Positions 16,476 through 26,662 are shown, counted from the stretch's first letter. The stretch: 44,857 nucleotides of DNA from Ruminobacter amylophilus (GCF_900115655.1 NZ_FOXF01000019.1:1-44857), one strand, 5' to 3'. The notes: generated from the sequence alone by a model not told the origin. Made by a program: numbers and translations.

Positions 16476-17735
16476 TTAATCAGTCATCTTGTTAATGGAA
16501 TTTCCCCAGGAAATGAATGGATTAACAATAAGACCAACTATACGCAGGAACTTGGACAGTTCATAGCTTGAAGATGTAGCAACATAAATAACGTCGCCGT
16601 TTTTCACACTGAAATTCTGTGAGGAGAAAAACGCACCAGGCTGACTGAAGTCAATCTGATATACCACCGGAATTGACTGAAGCTTGTTGTACTTATCCAT
16701 CTGTTCCATCGGATATACCCATGATTTAGTAGATGAACCGCTGTTATTCTGCGCTGAAGCATTCTCTATGGAATTAAACTCATCAGAAAGTTTTTTGTAT
16801 GTGTCCTTATCTTCAAATCTGAATACAAAAACACCAGCCGGATCAGCCATATTATCATTCAATCCACCTGCGCGGGACAGAGCCTGAACAAGATTAATTC
16901 CGGTAGATTCAAAATTAATTTCTCTTGCAGCGCCGCCGTTGGCTCCCATTACAGAGAATGACCATGGCTGATACATTGCAATCATAACATCACCGGCGTT
17001 AAGATAGATATTCTGCTTAGGATCCTTGATAACAGTCTCCAGAGGCATATCAACAGTCTTACCGTTACGAGTAAGACTTATGGTGATTTTATTGAAGCTG
17101 TTGGCAACACCTGCTGAAGAAGCGATGGCATCAAGTATTCTTTCTCCTTTAGGACTTAAAGAGACCTTACTGCCTCCCTTGACGTCTCCTAAGATGGTGA
17201 CATTATCGGTCGGTTTGGTCAGAACATTTATCATCACCTGAGGATTATTGGCTTTTCCATCAAGATTTCTGATAATTTCCTTTTCCACTTCACGAACAGT
17301 CTTACCGACAACAGAAATCATGCCTACAAACGGAACGGAAATCTTACCGTCACTCTCAATAATCTGGGTAGGAAGCTTCTGAGAAGTAACCGCCAGATTT
17401 TCGCTGTTTACACTACTGGTTCCAAAGAGAAGAGCCGGAGCACTTTCCCAGATGTAAATATCAAGGGTATCGCCACGGGAAATCTTGTATGCCTCAGGTT
17501 TTGTGTCCCCGAACACGTCAAAGAATGTGGATTTTTCATTACCACTGTTAAGAAGATCCGTTACATTCTCATCAACCATCACCAGAGAAACCGGAGTCTG
17601 CTGCTTTTTCTGATCTTTTATATCGCCATAGCTTGGACCTGCATGAGGCAGACTGCAGCCGGTTAAGGCTACAGGTGCTGAAACGAGAGAAATAAGTAAT
17701 GCTGTTTTAATGCAATCTGCTAATTTGGAAATCAT
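16476..17735 (-). CDS. Outer-membrane polysaccharide export lipoprotein (OPX family; CtrA/BexD/Wza-like)
   Basis: A 419-residue lipoprotein that forms the outer-membrane end of the capsule exporter. It has a signal peptide with lipobox LTGC (Cys27). The poly-export domain starts near residue 80 with AYKISRGDTLDIYIWE and includes SVPFVGMISVVGKTVREVEKEI. SLBB-type repeats follow (VTILGDVKGGSKVSL near 180; FSVMGANGGAAREI near 260). The length is close to CtrA/BexD and shorter than E. coli KpsD. The ATG is immediately preceded by the TAA of the oxoamine synthase gene, so lipid-type enzymes and the exporter share one message. A symbol such as ctrA or bexD would be defensible by homology. Confidence 0.92.
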   Translation of the reverse strand: MISKLADCIKTALLISLVSAPVALTGCSLPHAGPSYGDIKDQKKQQTPVSLVMVDENVTDLLNSGNEKSTFFDVFGDTKPEAYKISRGDTLDIYIWESAPALLFGTSSVNSENLAVTSQKLPTQIIESDGKISVPFVGMISVVGKTVREVEKEIIRNLDGKANNPQVMINVLTKPTDNVTILGDVKGGSKVSLSPKGERILDAIASSAGVANSFNKITISLTRNGKTVDMPLETVIKDPKQNIYLNAGDVMIAMYQPWSFSVMGANGGAAREINFESTGINLVQALSRAGGLNDNMADPAGVFVFRFEDKDTYKKLSDEFNSIENASAQNNSGSSTKSWVYPMEQMDKYNKLQSIPVVYQIDFSQPGAFFSSQNFSVKNGDVIYVATSSSYELSKFLRIVGLIVNPFISWGNSINKMTD

Positions 17736-19067
17736 TTAAATCCCTTCATTCTTGCATAGTGAAGACAGAATTTCACAGGTCTTCACTATCTGTTCTTTAG
17801 TATGTTCTGAGGTTATGAAAAATCTCAGTCTTGCCTGCTGTTCCTCCACAGCAGGGTGAATAATAGGCTGTACGTTCACGCCTTCCTTAAACATGGCGGC
17901 GGACAGCCATACGGCTTTTCTGGAGCTTCCTGTTATAATCGGTACAACTGAATATCCGATTGATTTACCGGTATTAAGATTAAAGCTTCTGGCAGTTTCT
18001 AGAAAGAGTCTGCCGTTCTTCTGCAGTCTCTCCACCCTTTCAGGATTTTCCAGCATAAGGCTGAGAGAAGTCTCAGCGGCTGCTGCCATTGGAGCAGACA
18101 TGCCCACGCTGAATACAAAACCAGGAGCATTATACTTTAAAATGTCGATTATGTCCTGCGAACCTGCAATATACCCCCCGCAGCTTGCAAGAGTTTTGCT
18201 GAGAGTCCCCATCCAGAGATCAACGTCATTAGGATTTACTCCGTAATATTCATAAACGCCCCTGCCGGTCTTACCGAGAACACCGAGAGAATGTGCTTCA
18301 TCAATCATCAGGAAGCAGCCGTACTTCTTTTTGAGACGAATGAGTTCAGGAAGATCCGGAACATCACCATCCATGCTGAAAAGACCTTCCGTTACCACCA
18401 GAACTCTTTCGTAGTTCTGTCTGTTCTTTTTCAGGAGGTTTTCAAGAGAAGTACAATCGTTATGAAGATACGGAAAATGAGCTGAACCTGAAAGCTTGAT
18501 GCCTTCAATGATACTGTTATGCACCAGGGCATCATAGATAATCAGATCCTTTGCGCCGAACAGGGTACTGATAACGCTTATATTGGTAGCGTGACCGCTC
18601 ACGAATACAACAGCGTCTTCAGCCTGATAGACCTCGGCAAGCTTCTTTTCAAGAGTTCTCTGAAACGGTCTTTCTCCGGCCACCAGACGGCTGGCACCTA
18701 CGGAGGTTCCGTGGGTTTCAACAGCTTTTATAACCGCCTCATTAACTTCTTTAGAGTTATTCAAACCAAGGTAGTTATAACTTGAATAGTTGATATAGTC
18801 CCTGCCGTCAATTCTGGTCATGGCTCCGGTCAGCAGTTCATGCTGTCTGAAAAACGGATCCTCAACATGGAAAGTTTTAGCCAGAGTTCTCATGGTACTG
18901 ATTTTCTGAAACAGGGGATGTTCACTGAAGGTGGTGAACTTTCTGTTCACCTTTGGCTGACTGTCCTCTGCTATCAGATCTCTCGCCTCAGAGTCATCTC
19001 CTGACTTCTCAGACTTTTCCTTAATGATTGAATTCAGTATTCCGGAAAATTTAGGCGGATTAAACAT
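17736..19067 (-). CDS. PLP-dependent alpha-oxoamine synthase (BioF/KBL/SPT fold, RkpG-like)
   Basis: A 443-residue enzyme of the family that condenses an acyl thioester with an amino acid, with loss of CO2, to give an alpha-amino ketone (BioF, KBL, ALAS, serine palmitoyltransferase). The PLP lysine is Lys291 in GTLSKTLASCGGY. Asp256 and His259 lie in MIDEAHSLG, His183 in ALVHNS, and the small-residue loop SGHATN is near 158. About 45 charged N-terminal residues precede the usual fold. A biotin role is unlikely: no other bio genes are nearby, and the gene starts one base inside the end of the polyketide synthase gene and abuts the exporter. The likely substrate is the acyl chain on the synthase ACP. 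Rhizobial RkpG, a member of this family in K-antigen synthesis next to a fatty-acid-synthase-like RkpA, is the closest parallel I know. The amino-acid co-substrate is unknown. Confidence 0.88.
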   Translation of the reverse strand: MFNPPKFSGILNSIIKEKSEKSGDDSEARDLIAEDSQPKVNRKFTTFSEHPLFQKISTMRTLAKTFHVEDPFFRQHELLTGAMTRIDGRDYINYSSYNYLGLNNSKEVNEAVIKAVETHGTSVGASRLVAGERPFQRTLEKKLAEVYQAEDAVVFVSGHATNISVISTLFGAKDLIIYDALVHNSIIEGIKLSGSAHFPYLHNDCTSLENLLKKNRQNYERVLVVTEGLFSMDGDVPDLPELIRLKKKYGCFLMIDEAHSLGVLGKTGRGVYEYYGVNPNDVDLWMGTLSKTLASCGGYIAGSQDIIDILKYNAPGFVFSVGMSAPMAAAAETSLSLMLENPERVERLQKNGRLFLETARSFNLNTGKSIGYSVVPIITGSSRKAVWLSAAMFKEGVNVQPIIHPAVEEQQARLRFFITSEHTKEQIVKTCEILSSLCKNEGI

Positions 19068-22000
19068 TACTGGTCTCCCCCTGTCATATTCTTCAGAGCT
19101 TCACGTTCCTCGGCATCCACGTGAGATAAAATAACCTGCTGAACGGAATTGATTTCTTCATTTTCACCTGATTCACTGCCGGTAATCTTCATGTAAATCT
19201 TTTCAGCAAGCTTTAATACGGTAGGATTATCCTGGAATGCCATTACTGAAAGCTTGATTCTGGTCTTTTTCTCGATGCTGACAATAAGTTCCATTGCCAT
19301 GAGGGAATCCAGACCTATACTCTGCAGATTCAGATCCTTGGCGATCTGGTCTGCACTTAAGCCCATGGTATCCGCTATTTCTGAAACCAGCATGTCGGAA
19401 ATCACGGAAATGGCATCATTTCTGTCACGACCTTCAATAACTGAAAGCAGATCGTCATTACCGAAATCCTTAAGCTTGAGCTTATCACTCTGAACCAGTT
19501 CATAAACTCTTGATGAAACCCTGCCGGAAGTATCGGCAACCCCGGCCCAGTTCAGGTTGGCAAATATATTGACACCGCCGCGACTGATTGCCGCAGGAAG
19601 CAGGGCAAGAGCATCTTCACTTGATAATGCTTCAGCTCCGAGAACGGATTCAAGGGACTTCTTAATCTGGGTTCTTGAGCTCAGATAACCGGTATCACTG
19701 ATTGGGCCCCATTCAATACAGCATGAAGGGAGACCTGCGTTAAGACGCATTGCGGTGAGGCCTTCAAGACCTGAGTTTGCAGATACATAGTTTGCCTGTC
19801 CGATATTACCAATGGCTACGGAAATTGAAGAATAGACCACGAAGTTTCTGAGTTCAGCTGAGGTAAATACCCTGTGAAGGTTGTATGCCCCCAGGAACTT
19901 AGGATTAATAACCTTTGCATAAAGTTCTTCATTCATACCCTGAAGCATGGTATCGGCAAACACTGCAGCGGCATGGATAATACCGTTTACGGTTATTCCG
20001 GCCTTATCAAGTCTTTCCTTTAAGGACAGTACGTCATCCGCAGCGGAAACGTCGCACTTTTCAACAGTTACGCTCAGATTTAATGATGAGACAAGTCCGT
20101 TAAGTTCAGACTGCACGTTTTCATCCTTAATACCGCTTCTTGAAACCAGAACCAGTTTTCTGATTCCCTGACTTATCAGATAACGGGCAGTTGCGAAACC
20201 GAAACCGCCGGTACCGCCTGTAACCATCCATGTATCATCAGCACTGAATACGCATGCCGGTGATTTTTCAGAAACAGCCCCTGCAGATTCTGCAGCCGCG
20301 TCAACGCCGTGAACGGTTCGTTCAACGGTAATCTTACCGATCTGACCGCCCTGCTGCATAAACTTGAAAGCCTTAACAACATCGCGGTCGTTGAATCTGG
20401 TAAACGGCAGCGGAGTAAATTCGCCTTCGGCAAACAGACTGATTACCTCATGGAACAGTTCCTTGGCACGCTTTGGATAAACCTTGAACAGCTGATCAAC
20501 GTCAATGGCGAAGTAGCTGATGTTTTCCTTAAGGGCACGTAAACCTACTGTAGTATTCTCAACGAAGTCTCGCTTACCGAGTTCCATAAATCTGCCGAAC
20601 GGCCTGAGAATTGACATACTGCAGCGCATGGCTTCACCTGACAGACAGTTCAGTACGGCATTTACGCCTTCACCGTCAGTATCTCTCATAACTTCGTCAT
20701 GGAAATCAAGATTACGTGAATTGTAGGTATGCTCAACACCGAGCATCTTCAGGAAATCACGCTTTTCAGGACTTCCCGCAGTTGCATAAACCCTGAGACC
20801 GAGATGTCTTGCAATCTGAATGGCGGCTATACCAACACCACCTGCCGCACCGTGAATCAGGATGCTTTCACCTTCTTCCATTCTGGACAGATAACGGATT
20901 GCATACCAGGCGGTAAAGAATACAATCGGAGCAGTGGCGGCAGCATCAAACGACCATTCATCAGGCACTTTGGCTACTGCATATTCAGGTACGGTAAGTC
21001 TGTCCGCAAAACATGCGGAACCGAAACCTAAAACCCTGTCTCCCGGAACGTATTCAGTAACATCAGAACCAACCTTTGACACGACACCGGCAAATTCCAG
21101 ACCGAGAGCCGGACCTGAGAAGCCGTTTTCCAGCGCATCATCAGGAACAAGTCCCATGGTAAGCATGATATCGCGGAAATTAAGACCTGTAACCTTAACC
21201 TCAACTTCCACTTCATTAGGGGCAGGTTCGCAGACAGTCTTAGGCTTCCAGCAGAGATTTCTGAGTCTGCCCGGGCTTGAGAAATCAAGATAATAATTGC
21301 CGGCAATATCGTATCCGGAAGTAACTGAATCGCGTTTTGCCGATTCAGAAGCAGTACCGAACTCTCCGGTTCTCACCACGGTACGGAAACGACCGTTTTC
21401 AGTAAGAATAACTTCATCGGTTCCGTCAGCGGCGAGCAGATCCTTGACAAGCCCGTCGGTAAGAGCTGATGCATCACTGTCTGAAACAGATGAAAGATCA
21501 ATGCTTCTTACTGCCACGGCTCCGGCCTCACTTCTGATAACACGGGAAAGACCGATAAGAGCGGACTGTTCAGGAACAACATCGTGAGCAGTATTCTCAT
21601 TACGTACGGAAGAACCGTTAATGGTAACAACGGTAAGAGAAACCTCCCCTTTAAGACCGTTCTTTTCCGCATAGGTGTTGAGTCTGTTGGCCACTGTGGT
21701 CAGAACATCAAGAGAATGACTGATTTCTGAACATTCTGCTGAATATCCGAATCTTTCGGCAAGGCCTTCATGACTGTTCAGACCGCAGTCTGAAACATAG
21801 ACATAGCTGTCGTATTTTCCTGCAGCAGGAACATCATCAGATGAAGCGACCTCGGCAGAAACACCGGCATCACTTAAACGTGAAACAATCGCCTTCACAA
21901 GACCGCTGTCGGTACCTGCTGAAATCACTGCATAGGAATGAGTAACCCCCAGAGCAGCATCCTTAAGTGAAACATCTTCTTCCTTCTTCACAAAGAGAAG

Positions 22001-25000
22001 ATAGGCACCTCCCTGATAACCGTCTGCAGACTTTTCCTGGTATACGGAAATATCCTTAAAGTATTTTTCAAAAAGAGTCTGCCAGTAATCAGGACTCTTA
22101 AGAGGACTTGCAAAACCTTCGTCATTTCTCTTTGTCCACCAGCCGTCACAGAATCCGTGACACATATTGGCAGACCAGTCTGAGTATCTTTCAAGAACCG
22201 CAATAATACCGCCAGGAGCCAGCATATCCCTGAGATTTTCAATGGCGGCAATCTGAGCTGAAGCCTTAAACAAGGCTTCCTGAACCACGATAAGGTCATA
22301 TGCGGCAGGAACTGTAGGATCATTGCGATCTGTTTCGACAGTCAGGGTATCGGCATTGAATTTTGCCTTTTTGACATTGTCTGAAGGATTTATTTCAGCC
22401 ATATCCTCATCATTGAGAGCAAGAACTTCCACATAGCTGTCTCTGCCGAAACTGTCTGCTAAAAGCTCTCCGACCTTGAGACTGTTACTGCCGATCTCAA
22501 GTACTCTGAGTTTAGAGGAATTTCTGCCGTTTCCAAGCTTTTCAATAAAGTCGGACATGGCATTTCGCATGCCGGTATAGAGGAGTGAGTATCCGTTTCT
22601 TTCGGAACCTGATAAATCACCGTCCTTTTCGGAAATCTCCCCCTTCATAAGATTCTTTAATCTGTTACCCACGCGATAAACAGGAAGCAGATCAGGTAAA
22701 GCTTCAGGACAGATATGGTAGGCATACTGAATAACGTCGTTGCCTGAACCGATTTCCTCCTGACTGATGAATTCTGAAGGTACCCCGTTATCAAGCTTAA
22801 CAAGACCGTGCTTTGCCAGAAGTTCAACAAGATATGCATATAACGGATTTTCCGCAATCTTCTGCATGTCCTGACCTTCAGCGGCAAGTTCTCTTACAGC
22901 GGAAACCGCATATGCGAGAACAGACTGTTCCATCATCGGCATAACCTGACCGTACCACTTTCTGCGATCGGAGGTGTCCGCTGAAGATTCAGCAAGAGAC
23001 TTAACCAGATCTGAAGCGGAGGCTGCTGATGTCAGACCGGAGGAAAGAGCATGCGGAGCGGATAAGGCCTCATAATGCCATGAAGCAACAGTCGCATCTG
23101 AAGCGGAGGTATCGGATTTCGGCATCATGTTGAATCGGCAGCTGTCCATGATACCTACACATCTGTCATTTTCATCAAAAAGACAGAATGAAGCCAGAAT
23201 GCTTCTTGAAGCTATTCTTTCAATCTTTGCCACAATGCTGGCAACTTCGGCATTTTTCATTATGGAAATACGACCGAATTTCACCGGCAGATAAGCGGAA
23301 TTTGCAGAACTCAGCTGCTTTAAGGCAAACAGTGAATGGAAACCTGCATCCAGAATTCCCGGATGGATAATGTATTTTTCATCATGCTTTGCCAGAGCTT
23401 CACGGTTAAGAGAAATTCTGAGCACGTCATCGAGAATCTCAACGTGATCAACAATGGCGAACTGTTCACCGTAAACAAGGCCGAGACTTTCAGTTATTTC
23501 ATAAATTTCATCTCTGTTCACGACCACAGGAGTCTGTGAAGCGGCGGAAGCTGTTTTTTCACTGTAGAGATTAACGGCGGATCTGATGGCGGCATCGTCT
23601 GTCGTCAGCAGACGTCCCTTAACGTTTCTGCTCCATTCGTCAAAAGACAGATAGTCTCTGCTGTAGATGTCAAAAGACATGGTTTCAGGAACAATTCTGA
23701 GTCTAAGAGACTTGTAGTTTTCCCTGTCGAAAACCAGTGAACTCAGAATATCCAGATGTTCAATATTAAGGCATTCACCGTTATTCACGCATGAGGCACC
23801 TTCAAGAACCGTTTCAATAAAGTCAGCGGCTGCATATACGTACTCTCCGTCGACGACATGATCGCGCAGCAGGCTGAACTTGGAAGGCTCCAGAACATTC
23901 TGCCAGGTTCTGTCGGCAGAATGAATATTCCAGCCTAAAAGAGGGAATATGCGGAACTGCTTTGGCTGCTTTTCAGAGGAATCCTTATATTCATAAAACT
24001 TTTCATGCCACTGATAATGAGGCAGATCAACGTAATCCACTTTCACCGGGAAGAATACGCTGCGGTCAGGTTCTGCAACGGACAGATGGTAGTCCATTAC
24101 AACATGAGTAATACGCTGACTACCGTCATTATTAACGAGAAGCGTAGATCCGATTCTGGCATCAACACCTGATTTCCTGCAGATGTCACGGAGATAACGC
24201 TGAAGAATGGCATTAGAACCGATTTCCAGCACATAGTCAAATCCGTCTTCCACCATGGCTTTTACGGACTGGTAGAACTGAACCTTGTCTCTGATGTTGT
24301 GCCACCAGTAATTGTTCTTAAGTGAATATCCGTCTTCAAGCTTACGGCCGAGAACTGCGGAATAGTAGGCAACACCTTCTGAAGAAGCGCTGATACTGCC
24401 AACGTCGGCAAGCATGCTTACGACATCATTCTCGATGATATTCATGAACGAACTGTGGAACGGATAGTCAACATCAAGAATCTTAAAGAATACGCTCTTT
24501 GATGAGAAATACTCCCTGAGCTTTCTGATGGTTGCCTCACTGCCGGAAACGGTAATATTGTCTGATGAGTTAACGGCAGCCACATCAACGTCCGTAAAGC
24601 CCAATTCGGTCTTAACCGCATTGAAATCGGCTTCTGATACGGAAACTGCAGCCATCTTGCCGTGACCGCGGGTTCTGTCCTGAAGCATACTGCGGATGCA
24701 GATTACCTTGACCGCTTCGTCTATGGTAAGAAGTCCCGCCACATAGGCAGCGGCAATTTCACCCATGCTGTGACCTACCACGGCTTCAGGCTTAAGACCG
24801 CCCTGTCCGAGAACAGAAGCAAGAGACACCTGAATGGCAAAAATCAGAGTCTGAGCAATCTTGGTATCCTGAATAAGTTCGGCTTCATTTACTGATAATT
24901 CTTCTGCGGCCTTTCCTAAAACAACGTCCTTAAGTGAAATGTTGAGATAAGGTTTAATCTTGTCTGATAAGGAATCAAAGCAATCGGCAAAAAGTCTGTT

Positions 25001-26662
25001 TTCCGCATACAGAGTGCGTCCCATACCGACGTACTGAGAACCGTTACCGTTAAATACGAAAGCCACACGATGATAAGGCTTCTTGGTACAGGCATAAAAT
25101 ACATTATCGTCAGATGAACCTGATGCGTAGCCGTCAAGAGAAGCAAGAAGAGCATCCCTGCTTTCCGCGACCACAGCCAGTCTGTGTTCGTATTCATCCC
25201 TGGCATTTACCGCAGTATAAGCGACATCATAATAACGATACTTATTGCTTCTTATCAGGGATGCATAGGCACCGCACATATCCTGAAGTGATTCTTTGGT
25301 CTTTGCGGAAACAAAAAGAGGAGGAACCGCAGATACAGATTCTGAATCAGCTGCTGAATCCGAATTCTCCGGATATGACTGAATGATTACGTGTGCATTG
25401 GCTCCGCCGAAACCGAATGAATTGAGAGCACCGGTACGGACGTTCTTGTCGGCAAGCTTTACCCCCTGCTGAGAACAGAGAATGTTGAGACCCGCAAAAT
25501 CAATTTTCGGACTAGGTCTGAAATCAAACGGAATAGGAGGAACTACGCCGTGCTTCAGTACCAGCACGGTTTTCACGAACCCCGCAAGACCGGACATAGG
25601 TTCCATGTGACCGAGATTGGCCTTTACGGAAGAAACAGGCAGACGTTCGTTTCTTTCCTTTGCGTAAACTGAGGAAATTGAACGAACTTCAATAGGGTCG
25701 CCTACAGGAGTACCGGTTCCGTGAGCTTCAATAAAGTCAACATCATTTACTGAAACACCGCTTCGTTCGAGAACCTGATGCATCAGCTGGGTCTGGGCGA
25801 TTTCAGACGGAATGGTCAGACCGCTCTTGCGTGAACCGTCGGTGTTCACGCCTGAAGCCTTGATAACGGCATGAATTCTGTTGTGATCCCTTACCGCATC
25901 TTCAAGAGGCTTCAGAAGTAAAGCAGCCACACCTTCCGAACGGACATAACCGTTTGCCCTTTCATCAAAAGGACGGCAGGTTCCGGTCGGTGAAAGCATT
26001 GAAGCCTTACTGAAACCTACGAATGAATAAGGATTCTGCAGTAAATGGGCGCCGGCAACAATGGCACACGGCACTTCACCGCTTCTGATAGCCTGACAGG
26101 CGTGATGCAGAGTAACCAGAGAGGATGAACATGCAGTGTCCATTGACACGGACGGACCATGAAGGTCGAATACGTAGGAAATACGGTTAGAGGCAATACT
26201 CAAAGTATTACCGGTCATGGTATAAGGTGATATTGACGGCATATCCTCATCAGCCTGAAGAAAGTAATCAAGAGATGATATACCGGTATACACGCCACAG
26301 TCCGTACCTCTGAAATCTTCAATGCGGATATTGGCATTTTCTAGACATTCGTGAGTAACCTTAAGCAGAAGACGCTGCTGAGGATCCATCCATTCGGCTT
26401 CCTTAGGAGAAATCCCGAAAAAAGACGGCTCAAAATATTTAAATGAATCAAGCACACCGGCATTGAAGGACACGCTTCTGCCCGGAACCTGCTTATTGTC
26501 ATCCTGATATAAATCGGTTGGCCATCTTGATGACGGAATCCTGGTAATGGCACAGGTGCCGCTACTGATTAATGACCAGAACTGCTCTTCGTTTTTTATC
26601 CCTCCAGGAAACCTGAAGGCCATGCCTATAACAGCTATATCTTTATTATTACTCACTAACAC
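19067..26662 (-). CDS. Type I polyketide/fatty-acid synthase (KS-AT-DH-degenerate MT-psiKR-ER-KR-ACP), RkpA-like
   Basis: A 2531-residue megasynthase. KS ~5-430 (Cys178 in DTACSSS; EAHGTGTPVGDP; NLGHMEP). AT ~520-830 (Ser632 in GHSMG). DH ~890-1170 (His935, Asp1105; the motif Pro after His935 is Ala944). Degenerate methyltransferase ~1300-1500 (EIGSNSLKV around Gly1391). Structural KR ~1580-1780. ER ~1790-2105 (HGAAGGVG). KR ~2140-2330 (GGTGGFG; catalytic Tyr in QANYVSAN). ACP ~2405-2485 (phosphopantetheine Ser2453 in GLDSL). With all reductive domains and no thioesterase, it should make a saturated chain by iteration and hold it on the ACP for the next enzyme, whose gene overlaps by one base. 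The start codon is GTG at 26662, or GTG two codons later; ribosome-binding sequence is weak. The role I infer is the lipid part of the exported capsule. A secreted polyketide is the alternative, but no transporter or modifying gene for one is present. Confidence 0.93.
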   Translation of the reverse strand: MLVSNNKDIAVIGMAFRFPGGIKNEEQFWSLISSGTCAITRIPSSRWPTDLYQDDNKQVPGRSVSFNAGVLDSFKYFEPSFFGISPKEAEWMDPQQRLLLKVTHECLENANIRIEDFRGTDCGVYTGISSLDYFLQADEDMPSISPYTMTGNTLSIASNRISYVFDLHGPSVSMDTACSSSLVTLHHACQAIRSGEVPCAIVAGAHLLQNPYSFVGFSKASMLSPTGTCRPFDERANGYVRSEGVAALLLKPLEDAVRDHNRIHAVIKASGVNTDGSRKSGLTIPSEIAQTQLMHQVLERSGVSVNDVDFIEAHGTGTPVGDPIEVRSISSVYAKERNERLPVSSVKANLGHMEPMSGLAGFVKTVLVLKHGVVPPIPFDFRPSPKIDFAGLNILCSQQGVKLADKNVRTGALNSFGFGGANAHVIIQSYPENSDSAADSESVSAVPPLFVSAKTKESLQDMCGAYASLIRSNKYRYYDVAYTAVNARDEYEHRLAVVAESRDALLASLDGYASGSSDDNVFYACTKKPYHRVAFVFNGNGSQYVGMGRTLYAENRLFADCFDSLSDKIKPYLNISLKDVVLGKAAEELSVNEAELIQDTKIAQTLIFAIQVSLASVLGQGGLKPEAVVGHSMGEIAAAYVAGLLTIDEAVKVICIRSMLQDRTRGHGKMAAVSVSEADFNAVKTELGFTDVDVAAVNSSDNITVSGSEATIRKLREYFSSKSVFFKILDVDYPFHSSFMNIIENDVVSMLADVGSISASSEGVAYYSAVLGRKLEDGYSLKNNYWWHNIRDKVQFYQSVKAMVEDGFDYVLEIGSNAILQRYLRDICRKSGVDARIGSTLLVNNDGSQRITHVVMDYHLSVAEPDRSVFFPVKVDYVDLPHYQWHEKFYEYKDSSEKQPKQFRIFPLLGWNIHSADRTWQNVLEPSKFSLLRDHVVDGEYVYAAADFIETVLEGASCVNNGECLNIEHLDILSSLVFDRENYKSLRLRIVPETMSFDIYSRDYLSFDEWSRNVKGRLLTTDDAAIRSAVNLYSEKTASAASQTPVVVNRDEIYEITESLGLVYGEQFAIVDHVEILDDVLRISLNREALAKHDEKYIIHPGILDAGFHSLFALKQLSSANSAYLPVKFGRISIMKNAEVASIVAKIERIASRSILASFCLFDENDRCVGIMDSCRFNMMPKSDTSASDATVASWHYEALSAPHALSSGLTSAASASDLVKSLAESSADTSDRRKWYGQVMPMMEQSVLAYAVSAVRELAAEGQDMQKIAENPLYAYLVELLAKHGLVKLDNGVPSEFISQEEIGSGNDVIQYAYHICPEALPDLLPVYRVGNRLKNLMKGEISEKDGDLSGSERNGYSLLYTGMRNAMSDFIEKLGNGRNSSKLRVLEIGSNSLKVGELLADSFGRDSYVEVLALNDEDMAEINPSDNVKKAKFNADTLTVETDRNDPTVPAAYDLIVVQEALFKASAQIAAIENLRDMLAPGGIIAVLERYSDWSANMCHGFCDGWWTKRNDEGFASPLKSPDYWQTLFEKYFKDISVYQEKSADGYQGGAYLLFVKKEEDVSLKDAALGVTHSYAVISAGTDSGLVKAIVSRLSDAGVSAEVASSDDVPAAGKYDSYVYVSDCGLNSHEGLAERFGYSAECSEISHSLDVLTTVANRLNTYAEKNGLKGEVSLTVVTINGSSVRNENTAHDVVPEQSALIGLSRVIRSEAGAVAVRSIDLSSVSDSDASALTDGLVKDLLAADGTDEVILTENGRFRTVVRTGEFGTASESAKRDSVTSGYDIAGNYYLDFSSPGRLRNLCWKPKTVCEPAPNEVEVEVKVTGLNFRDIMLTMGLVPDDALENGFSGPALGLEFAGVVSKVGSDVTEYVPGDRVLGFGSACFADRLTVPEYAVAKVPDEWSFDAAATAPIVFFTAWYAIRYLSRMEEGESILIHGAAGGVGIAAIQIARHLGLRVYATAGSPEKRDFLKMLGVEHTYNSRNLDFHDEVMRDTDGEGVNAVLNCLSGEAMRCSMSILRPFGRFMELGKRDFVENTTVGLRALKENISYFAIDVDQLFKVYPKRAKELFHEVISLFAEGEFTPLPFTRFNDRDVVKAFKFMQQGGQIGKITVERTVHGVDAAAESAGAVSEKSPACVFSADDTWMVTGGTGGFGFATARYLISQGIRKLVLVSRSGIKDENVQSELNGLVSSLNLSVTVEKCDVSAADDVLSLKERLDKAGITVNGIIHAAAVFADTMLQGMNEELYAKVINPKFLGAYNLHRVFTSAELRNFVVYSSISVAIGNIGQANYVSANSGLEGLTAMRLNAGLPSCCIEWGPISDTGYLSSRTQIKKSLESVLGAEALSSEDALALLPAAISRGGVNIFANLNWAGVADTSGRVSSRVYELVQSDKLKLKDFGNDDLLSVIEGRDRNDAISVISDMLVSEIADTMGLSADQIAKDLNLQSIGLDSLMAMELIVSIEKKTRIKLSVMAFQDNPTVLKLAEKIYMKITGSESGENEEINSVQQVILSHVDAEEREALKNMTGGDQ

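Noticed and set aside
17736-19067. Naming the oxoamine synthase bioF
   Set aside because: No biotin genes are near, the N-terminus is extended, and the gene is coupled to a polyketide synthase and the capsule exporter.
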